A stretch of 64,000 bases of DNA from Shewanella eurypsychrophilus. Lineage in GTDB: Bacteria > Pseudomonadota > Gammaproteobacteria > Enterobacterales > Shewanellaceae. The translations under genes were made by a program, and so were the position numbers. Below the pieces are notes generated by a model that made no database searches, was not told where the DNA came from, and worked only from the letters and a program-made list of their open reading frames with translations. Of this stretch, positions 36,168-44,442 are shown in pieces. Each line of letters begins with the position of its first letter. The stretch's first letter is position 1. The stretch spans positions 2,326,501-2,390,500 of the forward strand of contig NZ_CP045503.2 in the NCBI RefSeq assembly GCF_007004545.3, in the 5' to 3' direction.

Positions 36168-37394
36168 GTGTTAAATCGAATTTGGTTGTTTTTCTTTGTC
36201 GTTGCCATGTTTGCTATAGTCGGGCAGCTGTTGAATGGGCAGACGGAGGTGCTATCGGCATCGGTTACAGCCCTGTTTAGTAGCGCAAAACTCGCGGCTG
36301 AAATCGCTCTTGGTTTGATTGGTGTGCTGTCTTTATGGATGGGGTTGATGAGGGTTGGTGAAAAAGCCGGCGTGGTAGGCGTGTTCGCCAAGGCATTTGA
36401 ACCGCTTTTATCTCGGCTGATGCCTGAAGTGCCTAAAGGTCATCCCGCCTATGGCAGTGTGACCATGAATCTAACTGCCAATGTGCTCGGGTTAGATAAT
36501 GCTGCTACGCCTCTGGGGTTAAAAGCGATGCATGATCTGCAAACCTTAAATCCGGTGAAAACAGTGGCAACTAATGCACAGATATTATTTTTAGTGCTAA
36601 ATACCTCTTCGGTGACACTCATCCCAGTGACTGTATTCCTCTATCGAGCACAACAAGGTGCGGCTGAGCCCGCCGATATCTTTTTACCTATCTTGTTGGC
36701 AACTTCAGCATCGACCATAGTCGGGGTGCTTGTTGTCGCTGCATTTCAGCGATTATCTCTGATGAATACGGTTGTAATGGGCTATGGTGCATTAATTTTT
36801 GGTTCAATTATGGCCTTGATGTTTTACCTAGGAACATTAACGACTACGGCAATCGGCACCTTATCGAGTGTGATGGGCAATGGCATTTTGTTGTTGCTGG
36901 TGTTTAGTTTTATTTTGGTGGCTGGGGTGAGAAAGGTTGCTGTTTATGATGAGTTTATAGAGGGAGCAAAAGAAGGCTTTGCGCAATCAATTAAGCTTAT
37001 CCCCTATCTACTCGCCATGCTACTGGCTATTGCTTTACTGAGAGCTTCTGGCGCACTCGATTACTTACTACACATAATTGCTGTGATTGTTTCTGTGATA
37101 GGCGGAGATACTCGCTTTGTTGATGCTTTGCCGACTGCAATTATGAAACCTTTTAGTGGCTCAGGGGCTAGAGCCATGATGTTGGAAACCATGAACCATC
37201 ATGGTGCCGATTCATTTGCTGGACGATTGGCAGCCATTTTTCAAGGCAGTACAGAAACCACCTTTTATGTGCTGGCGGTGTATTTCGGTGCAGTGGGGAT
37301 CCGCAATGGTAGGCATGCATTGGTTTGTGGCTTAACTGCAGACTTAGCTGGGATCGTTGCGGCTATTATTGTCTGTTATCAATTTTATGGCTGA
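36168..37394 (+). CDS. nucleoside-recognition (Gate) domain membrane protein, SpmA-SpmB-like fusion
   Basis: A 408-residue inner-membrane protein with about ten hydrophobic helices. Two nucleoside-recognition/Gate domains lie in tandem, the first with SVTMNLTANVLGLDNAATPLG and the second with RASGALDYLL and DALPTAIMKPFSGSGARAMM. They correspond to Bacillus SpmA and SpmB fused. The substrate is unknown; the spore name is historical. GTG start at 36168 with AAGGAAGG directly ahead. Confidence 0.87.
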   Translation: MLNRIWLFFFVVAMFAIVGQLLNGQTEVLSASVTALFSSAKLAAEIALGLIGVLSLWMGLMRVGEKAGVVGVFAKAFEPLLSRLMPEVPKGHPAYGSVTMNLTANVLGLDNAATPLGLKAMHDLQTLNPVKTVATNAQILFLVLNTSSVTLIPVTVFLYRAQQGAAEPADIFLPILLATSASTIVGVLVVAAFQRLSLMNTVVMGYGALIFGSIMALMFYLGTLTTTAIGTLSSVMGNGILLLLVFSFILVAGVRKVAVYDEFIEGAKEGFAQSIKLIPYLLAMLLAIALLRASGALDYLLHIIAVIVSVIGGDTRFVDALPTAIMKPFSGSGARAMMLETMNHHGADSFAGRLAAIFQGSTETTFYVLAVYFGAVGIRNGRHALVCGLTADLAGIVAAIIVCYQFYG

Positions 37395-37429
37395 TCGAGT
37401 TAGCTTATTCTGATTGGTATCATGTTGAG

Positions 37430-37462
37430 TTTGGTGGTTCATAGGGCAAATGAGCCACCAAA
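37430..37462. terminator. 13-bp hairpin between convergent genes
   Basis: TTTGGTGGTTCAT (37430-37442) pairs with ATGAGCCACCAAA (37450-37462) with a single G-U wobble and a 7-nt loop. It lies between the convergent Gate-domain gene and the small secreted protein gene. No U-run on either side, so termination efficiency is uncertain. Confidence 0.45.
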
Positions 37463-37508
37463 TAACCTGCTATGCCTAGTTACGAATGTTCAATATATAA
37501 ATAGTAAA

Positions 37509-37958
37509 TTATTTGAGAACGGTAACATGACCCCGGTGATCTTTCTTCGTCATAGAGCGAGAATTTGTCACTCGGCATTCGGGACTACAGGTAATGACCA
37601 ATTCGGCAAAGCGTACACCATCTTGTCCTGATGAACCTATGTTCATTAAACGGTATTTCACCATTGCGTTATGGCGTGTTTCTCTCACGGCGCCATCATC
37701 AGTAGGTAAGCTACCTGATGATGAAAGATCCATGGATAAAATTTCAGTCTGAATTGTCCGGGTTTCACCACCTCTATGTCTCATCTCTACAACTGCGGTG
37801 AGATCAAGTGGTGATTGTGATGGGCTACTATCTCTTAATTCTATATCGAAAAAAACATCAAAGAATGAATCTGGTTGTGCACTCGCTGGTATTGCTAAAA
37901 GCAATGAACTCGTTGCAATAATGAGTGCATACATTAGCTTTGTTAATCTATTCATCAT
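37509..37958 (-). CDS. small secreted protein of unknown function
   Basis: A 149-residue protein with a clear Sec signal peptide (MMNRLTKLMYALIIATSSLL, cleavage after PASA). The mature part is short and polar, beta-rich in appearance (FFDVFFDIELRD; TAVVEMRHRGGE; AMVKYRLMNIG), with one Cys pair (ITCSPECRV) that could form a disulfide. I recognise no family. The alternating hydrophobic pattern would suit a small periplasmic beta protein. It lies 3' of an outer membrane protein gene in the same direction, 258 bp apart, so the two may or may not be linked. Confidence 0.75.
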   Translation of the reverse strand: MMNRLTKLMYALIIATSSLLLAIPASAQPDSFFDVFFDIELRDSSPSQSPLDLTAVVEMRHRGGETRTIQTEILSMDLSSSGSLPTDDGAVRETRHNAMVKYRLMNIGSSGQDGVRFAELVITCSPECRVTNSRSMTKKDHRGHVTVLK

Positions 37959-38182
37959 ACTTTCCTCAATTACATCTCCTTTTTAATGTAGCTAGAAGAA
38001 GGTGAAGTTTCCAAGGTGTGAGTTTTATTTTTGTCTTGATTTGGCGTTTTTTTAAGAACGTAAAATGTTGGTTATTTTTCTATCAATAATTCAGGCGATT
38101 AGCCAGATGGCTTTAATAGACTTTTTTGAGTTTATAAGCAGGTTTAATAACGCTGGAAAGAATAAATACAAAGGGCAGAGTG

Positions 38183-38207
38183 ACCGGGAGCCGATGAGTC
38201 ACCCGGT
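38183..38207 (-). terminator. GC-rich hairpin after the outer membrane protein gene
   Basis: ACCGGG (38183-38188) pairs with CCCGGT (38202-38207). It lies 10 bp past the stop at 38217. The U-run is poor. Confidence 0.4.
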
Positions 38208-38216
38208 AGGTTTGAA

Positions 38217-39125
38217 CTAGAATCGATAGCTTATCGATAGCATGGGGCCTATAAAGCTGTAGTAGAGGTTATAATCGGCTACATGAACGTCGCCATTATT
38301 GGTCTTTTGAGCATAATCAACATCGACTTCATAGTAGTTAAATGCGGCTGTCATGTGCCAATTTTCTGTGATCGATGCTTCAACCCCTGCACGAATATCA
38401 ATCAAACTACCTTTTAGATCATCAAGTTTGATATAGAAGAATTGTGCATGTGCGGTAAATCTAAAACCTGGACTGAATTCATAATCCCCATAAATACCCA
38501 CGTCTGGTAGGGGAGCGGTAACGCTCTCATCAACAGCCTTGTCAAGTGGCTGTTGATCACAAGTGAGGTTCTGCTGTTCTTGGATACAGGCGCCAATATC
38601 ACCTTCAAAACCGGTCTTAATGAACATGGTGTGTAGCCCAACGGATAGGCCTAGATTGTAGTTGTTGCCTTGATAAAAGTTATAGCCGTATCCTAATCTA
38701 GCGATGTCCATATTCAAGGTTGTCTTTAGCTTAGCCCCGGCTTGAATATCATAAATTTTGTCTTCAAAATTAACCTGGAATGGTGTCGTGATTGCCTGAA
38801 CTTCAGCATTTCGGTGTAGCTGTTTCCAGTCGATATAGAGACTATGGCGTTCATTAAAGTGATAAAACATTTCGAAAAAGGGGAGGAATTGTGACTCCTC
38901 GAGCTTAAGATCTTTCTCGAAGTCGATCTTGAAGTCTTTTCCTAATAGTGGATTAGTGACATCCATGCTTGAATTAGAATTAGAATAAAATCCACCGACA
39001 CGGATCACAACTTGATCGTCGCTGCTAGAGATTACTGACCCACTCGAAGATGGGTTAACATCATTTGCAAGTATCGGACTACTCGCTAAAAGACATAAAA
39101 ATGAGATGCCTAATCTATCGATCAT
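38217..39125 (-). CDS. outer membrane beta-barrel protein, uncharacterised
   Basis: A 302-residue protein with a signal peptide (ending SSPILA), a short Ser-rich linker, then alternating-residue beta strands and a C-terminal aromatic (SISYRF), the usual barrel assembly signal. Segments such as HSLYIDWKQLHRN, DIARLGYGYNF and NWHMTAAFNYYEVDVDY look like barrel strands. It contains a small Cys loop (ACIQEQQNLTC). It resembles OmpW/porin-like proteins of this length, but I cannot assign a function. Confidence 0.78.
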   Translation of the reverse strand: MIDRLGISFLCLLASSPILANDVNPSSSGSVISSSDDQVVIRVGGFYSNSNSSMDVTNPLLGKDFKIDFEKDLKLEESQFLPFFEMFYHFNERHSLYIDWKQLHRNAEVQAITTPFQVNFEDKIYDIQAGAKLKTTLNMDIARLGYGYNFYQGNNYNLGLSVGLHTMFIKTGFEGDIGACIQEQQNLTCDQQPLDKAVDESVTAPLPDVGIYGDYEFSPGFRFTAHAQFFYIKLDDLKGSLIDIRAGVEASITENWHMTAAFNYYEVDVDYAQKTNNGDVHVADYNLYYSFIGPMLSISYRF

Positions 39126-39425
39126 TAAGGCGGCTCCATAAAAGATTATTATTGTTATAAGTAATTGATTTTGTTGATTTCAACTATTTTTCAAGATCTA
39201 TATTAGCAGATCGTGTCTATTTGTGAATGATTTGTATCAAAAAATGTTCTAATTATGTTTTTAACGTGTCTTGTCGGAGACTCAATAATATGCTTATAAG
39301 CATGAGACTTGGTTTACTTGGGGTTGGAAGGTATGGTCTGAATAAAAATGATAACTTCAGTTAAGAGCTTGCCCCTAACTGAAGTGAGATATTGGCTATT
39401 TTTATCATGAGTGTTTAATGGGTGT
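39126..39425. other. 300-bp gap between the outer membrane protein gene and dgkA
   Basis: Very AT-rich next to the outer membrane protein start, presumably its promoter, though I cannot pick a clear -10/-35 pair. The only distinct structure is the dgkA terminator hairpin at 39354-39385. No gene is seen. Confidence 0.5.
39354..39385 (-). terminator. dgkA terminator hairpin
   Basis: ACTTCAGTTA (39354-39363) is the exact complement of TAACTGAAGT (39376-39385), loop 12 nt. On the minus strand it is followed by TATCATTTTTATT, a broken U-run. Confidence 0.6.
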
Positions 39426-39797
39426 TTATAAGTATCGACCCGCTAGAATGATGAACCAAGAGAGGCCACATAATACCAAGCTCATAAAGACGGCTGCTGA
39501 GGCAATATCTTTGGCTTGTCCACTCAATACATGTATTTCATCACCCACTCTGTCAACCACGGCTTCAATGGCTGAGTTTAATAACTCAACAATGATAACG
39601 ATGAAGAGGGTTAAAATAAGAAACAGCTTTTCAATACTGGTGACATCGACTATCAAGGCAATGGGCAACATAATAATGGCTAATATAAGTTCTTGTCTAA
39701 ACGCTGCCTCATGAGTCCATGCCGCTTTGAGCCCTTTCATTGAAAAGCCAGTCGCCCTAATGATCCGTTTTATACCGTGATTGTTTGCAGGTTTCAT
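39426..39797 (-). CDS. dgkA: diacylglycerol kinase
   Basis: A 123-residue integral membrane kinase (E. coli 122) that phosphorylates diacylglycerol to phosphatidic acid, recycling lipid left over from membrane-derived glycan synthesis. An N-terminal amphipathic region (RATGFSMKGLKAAWTHEAAFRQEL) is followed by three helices and the signature VELLNSAIEAVVDRVGDE. It is flanked by a terminator downstream and a 225-bp gap upstream. Confidence 0.96.
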   Translation of the reverse strand: MKPANNHGIKRIIRATGFSMKGLKAAWTHEAAFRQELILAIIMLPIALIVDVTSIEKLFLILTLFIVIIVELLNSAIEAVVDRVGDEIHVLSGQAKDIASAAVFMSLVLCGLSWFIILAGRYL

Positions 39798-40022
39798 AAT
39801 CTTCCATCTGTGGAGTATTTTTGATAATTATCGTGAAAAATCGAATAAATTAATAACTATTTGTTATCGAATTGATAAATTTGTCGTAATTATATCATTT
39901 GAAATGTTTGAGACCAATTTCAAAGAGTTTGGTTCCTGAACTACACTTATATTGAGCAGATTTTTGGTCATTTAAATCAGGTTAATGGAGTTAACCTGTC
40001 CCACTAATACGAAGGAACGTTT

Positions 40023-40940
40023 ATGAATATCTTTTCAGTTCATCAGCTTATTGTTCATGTACTTGTACTTGTACTTGTACTTGCGCTTGTTTGTTTACCA
40101 CTTTCCGTTGGCGCAGAGGAACAGTTAGACATTAATTCGAAACGCGTAATAACGACTCAGTCAAAAATAGCATTTACGCATATTCAACTGGCGACAGATG
40201 CAAAGATCCAAGGCTCAATTGCAGACTATTTAGTCAGTGAGAAACTCGATGGCGTGAGAGGGTTTTGGGATGGTAAGAGAATGTTGTCACGCTCAGGTAG
40301 GGTGATCCCTGTACCTAGATGGTTTGTTAAACGCTTTCCTAGTTACCCTTTAGATGGTGAGCTGTGGATGGGAAGAGGGACATTTGAACAGATGTCTGCA
40401 CTGGCAAGGCGAAAAGTAGCAGTAGATGAAGATTGGAGAAGCGTTAAGTTTATGGTTTTTGATTTACCAGCCAGTTCCGAAAAATTTGAGTCCAGATACA
40501 AACAAGCAAAACTTAGCTTGAGTGATCTCTCTGTTTTCATGGAAGTGATAGAACATAAGCGTATTGTTAAACAAGCGACATTAGAGACTTGGCTCGAAGA
40601 GGTTATTGAGGATGGCGGTGAAGGATTAATGTTGCATAGGGAAAATGCTACATACAAATCAGGGAGAAACAGTGATCTGATAAAATTAAAGCCTTATTAT
40701 GATGCAGAAGCCAGCGTACTTGCTTATCAAGCAGGAAAAGGCAAGTTTGAGGGAATGATGGGTTCGATTCTTGTTGTAAACTCTGAAGGTGTGACGTTTA
40801 AAATAGGCACTGGATTTACCATTAAAGAGCGAATGAATCCACCATCAATAGGTTCAATCGTCACCTATCAATACTCTGGTTTGACCCAGAAAGGAACACC
40901 TAGGTTTGCTCGCTATCTTAGGGTAAGGTTTGAACAGTGA
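40023..40940 (+). CDS. ATP-dependent DNA ligase with a signal peptide (periplasmic Lig E type)
   Basis: A 305-residue ligase: nucleotidyltransferase plus OB domain only. The adenylated lysine is about K74 in SEKLDGVRG. Later motifs are DGELW, EDGGEGLMLHR and LIKLKPYYDAEASVLAY. The N-terminal 31 residues form a Sec signal (VLVLVLVLALVCLPL, ending VGA), pointing to the periplasm, as for Lig E in competent Proteobacteria. The signal core is encoded by a GTACTT repeat. AAGGAACG precedes the ATG. Its role is thought to involve extracellular or incoming DNA (family knowledge, not shown here). Confidence 0.9.
   Translation: MNIFSVHQLIVHVLVLVLVLALVCLPLSVGAEEQLDINSKRVITTQSKIAFTHIQLATDAKIQGSIADYLVSEKLDGVRGFWDGKRMLSRSGRVIPVPRWFVKRFPSYPLDGELWMGRGTFEQMSALARRKVAVDEDWRSVKFMVFDLPASSEKFESRYKQAKLSLSDLSVFMEVIEHKRIVKQATLETWLEEVIEDGGEGLMLHRENATYKSGRNSDLIKLKPYYDAEASVLAYQAGKGKFEGMMGSILVVNSEGVTFKIGTGFTIKERMNPPSIGSIVTYQYSGLTQKGTPRFARYLRVRFEQ
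40059..40082 (+). repeat. GTACTT hexanucleotide repeat (4 copies) in the ligase signal peptide
   Basis: Four perfect in-frame copies encode Val-Leu four times, in the hydrophobic core of the signal peptide. Gain or loss of a unit would add or remove two core residues without a frameshift. Confidence 0.9.
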
Positions 40941-40959
40941 TACTTGAAGGTTGTTTGAA

Positions 40960-41191
40960 ATGAAACCAGTCAACTCCGTCCTTTTTGTATGTATGGGCAA
41001 CATCTGTCGCTCACCAACGGGAGAAGCTATATTTCGCCATAAAGCGGCTCAAGCTGAGTTTTATTGAGTCAGATCTCGAGTAAATGGTACCCGATCCATA
41101 TTATGGTGCTGGCAATGGTTTTGAGCTTGTACTCGATTTGATTGAACAAAGTTGTGATAACTTAATAGAGAAAATAAACAAAGATAAATGA
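40960..41191 (+). pseudogene. remnant of a low-molecular-weight protein tyrosine phosphatase gene
   Basis: From 40960 the frame encodes VLFVCMGNICRSPTGEAIF, containing the P-loop CxxxxxRS of LMW phosphatases, then stops at 41065. In another frame from about 41051 comes KLSFIESDLE, a TAA, and then MVPDPYYGAGNGFELVLDLI to a TGA at 41189, which is the family's DPYYG acid loop and C-terminal helix. Intact members are about 150-160 residues; roughly 80 central residues are missing. So there is an internal deletion with a frameshift plus a nonsense codon. About 20 bp downstream of the ligase stop. Confidence 0.88.
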
Positions 41192-41216
41192 ATCGAAATA
41201 AAGTGGAGTGAATTTA

Positions 41217-41235
41217 GGACCTAGAGTCTAGGTCC
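41217..41235 (-). terminator. hairpin after ylqF
   Basis: GGACCTAGA (41217-41225) and TCTAGGTCC (41227-41235) are perfect complements about a single base, so the real loop is a few nt larger. It lies just past the ylqF stop. The U-run on the minus strand is weak. Confidence 0.45.
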
Positions 41236-41242
41236 TAGTAGC

Positions 41243-42181
41243 TTACTTATATCTTTTACCCGCACGCTTTAAAGCTTCTTTCTCTTTTCTGGCTTCCTTC
41301 TTCGCTTCTTTTTCAGCGACAAGTTTTGCGACTTCGACTTTTTCTATTTCAATCATTTCAGGCGTTTCTAGAGAGAGTAATCCCATCTTTCCCGAACGAT
41401 ATTCATGCAACACTAACTCAGAAGCCTTGTGCAGATCGATTCGGCCACCAGGACGCAGTGCGCCACGTTTACGGCCAATGGCCTCTAATAGCTCGATATC
41501 GGTATCGGGTAGTGAATCAAGCTTATAGCGTTCGGCAATGGCTTCTGGGTAGGCCTTTAAAAAGTACTCTGCAGCAAACATGGCGACATCTTCATATTCC
41601 ATCGCCGTATCTTTAATCGCTCCAGTGACCGCTAAACGATAACTACTTTTTTCATTATCCACTTTAGGCCATAAAATCCCAGGTGTATCAGAAAGCACAA
41701 TGCCATTACGTAAATTGATACGCTGTTGTACTTTTGTTACCGCCGGTTCATTACCTGTCTTAGCAATCATTCGTCCTGCAAGTGTGTTGATGATGGTGGA
41801 TTTCCCCACATTAGGGATCCCCATGATCATGGTACGAATATCTTTTTCAATTTTGTCGCGACTAGGCACAAATTTACGAAACAAGTCAGGAAGTTTTTTC
41901 ACTTGAGATGGTTGCAGGGTAGTAATAGCCATTGCTTTTACGCCTTGCTCTCGTTCAAGGTATTCAATCCAAGCTTGCGTGACATCTGGATCGGCCAAAT
42001 CAGATTTGTTGAGCAACTTTATACAGGGTTTATCCCCTCTAAGGCTTGATACCATAGGGTTTTCGCTGCTGTAGGGAATACGGGCATCGAGCACTTCAAT
42101 CACAAGATCAACTTGAGGCATCACCTCTGCGATCTCTTTTTGTGCCTTGTGCATGTGTCCGGGGTACCACTGAATAGCCAT
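41243..42181 (-). CDS. ylqF: ribosome biogenesis GTPase YlqF/RbgA
   Basis: A 312-residue circularly permuted GTPase for 50S subunit assembly. Motif order is G4 (LLNKSDLAD) before G1 (MGIPNVGKSTIINTL) and G3 (LSDTPGILWP), as in the family. The N-terminus MAIQWYPGHMHKAQKEI is typical, with the catalytic-type His in the PGHM segment. A basic, coiled C-terminal tail (VAEKEAKKEARKEKEALKRAGKR) could bind rRNA. Confidence 0.95.
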   Translation of the reverse strand: MAIQWYPGHMHKAQKEIAEVMPQVDLVIEVLDARIPYSSENPMVSSLRGDKPCIKLLNKSDLADPDVTQAWIEYLEREQGVKAMAITTLQPSQVKKLPDLFRKFVPSRDKIEKDIRTMIMGIPNVGKSTIINTLAGRMIAKTGNEPAVTKVQQRINLRNGIVLSDTPGILWPKVDNEKSSYRLAVTGAIKDTAMEYEDVAMFAAEYFLKAYPEAIAERYKLDSLPDTDIELLEAIGRKRGALRPGGRIDLHKASELVLHEYRSGKMGLLSLETPEMIEIEKVEVAKLVAEKEAKKEARKEKEALKRAGKRYK

Positions 42182-42260
42182 CTTGTTACTCTTCTATGTA
42201 CTTCAATAGGGGGATTTTACCCTGTTAGGGAAAAATTTCCTACTGAAGTCATTAAAAGTA

Positions 42261-42280
42261 TAAGCGCCATTAGGCGCTTA
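42261..42280 (-). terminator. hairpin after the 2OG oxygenase gene
   Basis: TAAGCGCC (42261-42268), loop ATTA, GGCGCTTA (42273-42280). On the minus strand the following bases are TACTTTTAATG, a short U-rich tail. Confidence 0.55.
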
Positions 42281-42334
42281 TTTGTTGTTACGGTAAAAGG
42301 TTAGGATAAAACGCCGTGGTATAACAACCGTGTT

Positions 42335-43174
42335 TTATATCACACCCAGTTCTCTCAATCGTTCCATAAGATAGCTGTCTGCCGTGTAACGGCTAGAGAG
42401 CACAACCTCAGGCTTTGGGTGCAAGAATAGCGGCAAGGAGATCCTAGGCTTAGACATATCTGTTCCCTCGGGGTTGATGACTCTATGTGTGGTAGATGGG
42501 AAGTAGCCAGCGGATGCTTCTTGGAGCATGTCACCAATGTTAATGATCAGGTTACCGAAGTCACAAGGCACATCAATCCATTTGCCGTCTTGTCCTTTAA
42601 CTTGAAGCCCTGGTTCATTAGCCGCAGGTAATAGGGTGATTAGGTTGATATCTTCATGAGCCGCTGCGCGGATGGCACCAACTTCCTCATCTCCTGTCAT
42701 TCCTGGGTAATGGAGTATACGCAGCAGAGTCTTATGGCTGCCTTCGATCATTTTAGGTAAGGCAATGGAGTAATTTACTGCAACATCTTCGGGTGAATGC
42801 TCTTCTATCCATTGAAGCAGTTCCTCGGCAAGCTCATTTGCACATTTATAGTAAGTTAAAATGTTGTCTTTCAAGGATTCGGGAATACGTCCCCAGGGAT
42901 AAACATGAAAATATTCTTTAATGTCTTTAACCGTGTGACCCTTAGCCGTTTCAGAGACTTCAGCAGGAAAGAAGCCATCTTGGGTTTCAGGTTTAAATAG
43001 AAAGTCATGCTTGTCTTCACTGTTGAAGAAGGCTTGCCACTCGGTGTAAATTTTTTCTACTAAGGCCTTATCGATGGGATGATTAGCCAGTACGCCAAAG
43101 CCGGTATCTCTTAATGATTGAACGAATTTTGCTGCGCTATCAGATGCTTGATAATCGATTGTTTCTAATTTCAT
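42335..43174 (-). CDS. 2-oxoglutarate/Fe(II)-dependent oxygenase (isopenicillin-N-synthase-like)
   Basis: A 279-residue soluble dioxygenase. The iron facial triad is visible as HED (AAHEDINLITLL) and the later His in STTHRVINP. The 2-oxoglutarate contact is the Arg in KPRISLPLF. The frame is open 105 codons upstream, but that part includes a false membrane-like stretch; MKLETIDYQASDSAAKFV is a normal family start and has AAAGAG just ahead, so I start at 43174. The substrate is unknown. It is divergent from msrBA, and a 9-bp inverted repeat lies upstream. Confidence 0.86.
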   Translation of the reverse strand: MKLETIDYQASDSAAKFVQSLRDTGFGVLANHPIDKALVEKIYTEWQAFFNSEDKHDFLFKPETQDGFFPAEVSETAKGHTVKDIKEYFHVYPWGRIPESLKDNILTYYKCANELAEELLQWIEEHSPEDVAVNYSIALPKMIEGSHKTLLRILHYPGMTGDEEVGAIRAAAHEDINLITLLPAANEPGLQVKGQDGKWIDVPCDFGNLIINIGDMLQEASAGYFPSTTHRVINPEGTDMSKPRISLPLFLHPKPEVVLSSRYTADSYLMERLRELGVI

Positions 43175-43475
43175 CTCTTTCTTCTTAACTTTTATAATAG
43201 ATAAACCCGAGGTTAGTTTATCTAGGCTAAGGCTAGGGGGCAATAAAGTGTGATGAATATCACTCTGGTATTGTTTTCTTAAAAGGTAAGCATTGAATGT
43301 TGTTGAGAATAATAACGCTAAAATAGTGACATATGCGAGAACAGTGAGTGGAAAAGTATTTTGCGAAAATTCACACCACAGACAATAAATAACAGTTTGT
43401 CTTGCGTCGTTTATATTTGAAAGAGATGATAAAGAACTCTGGTCTAATCTACACGACGAATTAAGAGTAACAAGA
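43175..43475. other. 301-bp divergent region between the 2OG oxygenase gene and msrBA
   Basis: No gene. A perfect 9-bp inverted repeat, TAGATAAAC (43198-43206) and GTTTATCTA (43216-43224), lies 24-50 bp upstream of the oxygenase start. I could not pick a convincing promoter for msrBA at normal spacing. Confidence 0.5.
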
Positions 43476-44384
43476 ATGCGTGAACTCACCGATTTTGAAC
43501 GACATGTGATTGAAGAAAAGGGTACTGAACGGCCTTTTAGCGGGGAGTACCACCTGCATGATGCTCAGGGGAGTTATGTGTGCAAACGTTGTGAGAACCC
43601 TCTGTATCTATCTGAGCATAAGTTTAATGCTCATTGTGGCTGGCCAGCGTTCGATGATGAGATCCAAGGAGCCGTTAAACGAGTTGCCGATGCTGACGGT
43701 CACAGAGTCGAAATCGTCTGTGCTCAGTGTGATGCGCATCTGGGTCATGTGTTTGAAGGAGAGTATTTAACCGAAAATAATATTCGCCACTGCGTTAACT
43801 CGGTCTCTATGGTGTTCAAGGCAAAGTCTGAAGATGATGAACTAAACAAGCATCAGTTTGCTACTTTAGGTGGGGGGTGTTTCTGGTGTTTCGAAGCTAT
43901 ATTTACTCAACTTAGCGGAGTTATCTCGGTTCAGTCAGGATATTGTGGTGGTGATGAGGCGAGCGCAAATTATCAAGCCGTTTGTTCGGGGGTAACGGCC
44001 CATGCAGAAGTTGTTCATATTGAATTTGACCCGGAAGTCATTAGCTTTAAGGATTTATTGGAAGTGTTCTGGCAGAGTCATGATCCGACCACCTTGAACC
44101 AGCAAGGTCATGATGTCGGTCCACAATATCGCTCTGTAGTCTTCGCCCATGATGAAGCGCAGAGCAAGCTTGCTAATCAGATGATAGAGGATCTAACCCA
44201 GACTAAAGTCTGGTCTAAACCCATAGTCACCGAAATCTCCGGTTTTAACACCTTCTATAGGGCAGAGAATCACCATCATGATTATTTCGAGCATAATGGT
44301 GAGCAGCCCTATTGCCAAATTGTAATTAGGCCAAAAGTAGAGAAGTTGAGAGCCGCTTTTGGCGATAAGCTCAAACCTCGGTAA
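43476..44384 (+). CDS. msrBA: bifunctional methionine sulfoxide reductase MsrB-MsrA
   Basis: A 302-residue fusion with MsrB first. MsrB (about 1-115) reduces methionine-R-sulfoxide; it has zinc cysteines C36, C39, C82, C85 and the catalytic C106 in RHCVNSVSM. MsrA (about 128-290) reduces the S-form; its catalytic C135 is in GGGCFWCFE, with GYCGGDEASANYQAVCSG and the QYRSVVF block following. It has no signal peptide, so it should be cytosolic. A perfect terminator follows, shared with the convergent sulP gene. Confidence 0.95.
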   Translation: MRELTDFERHVIEEKGTERPFSGEYHLHDAQGSYVCKRCENPLYLSEHKFNAHCGWPAFDDEIQGAVKRVADADGHRVEIVCAQCDAHLGHVFEGEYLTENNIRHCVNSVSMVFKAKSEDDELNKHQFATLGGGCFWCFEAIFTQLSGVISVQSGYCGGDEASANYQAVCSGVTAHAEVVHIEFDPEVISFKDLLEVFWQSHDPTTLNQQGHDVGPQYRSVVFAHDEAQSKLANQMIEDLTQTKVWSKPIVTEISGFNTFYRAENHHHDYFEHNGEQPYCQIVIRPKVEKLRAAFGDKLKPR

Positions 44385-44392
44385 AATATAAT

Positions 44393-44425
44393 AAAAAAGG
44401 CGAGCTAGTTAGCTCGCCTTTTTTT
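44393..44425. terminator. bidirectional terminator between msrBA and the SulP gene
   Basis: GGCGAGCTA (44399-44407), GT, TAGCTCGCC (44410-44418), with A-run before and T-run after. The genes converge here. Confidence 0.95.
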
Positions 44426-44442
44426 ATCTGACATTCGACAGA

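Noticed and set aside
37422..37631. 69-residue open frame opposite the secreted orphan
   Set aside because: It runs through the intergenic hairpin and is antisense to the end of the gene at 37509-37958, which has a clear signal peptide.
40960..41067. Short 35-residue peptide gene
   Set aside because: It is the truncated front of the phosphatase pseudogene, not an independent small gene.
43175..43489. N-terminal membrane extension of the 2OG oxygenase
   Set aside because: The hydrophobic stretch lies in the shared promoter region with msrBA and overlaps its start; the family start at 43174 has a ribosome site.
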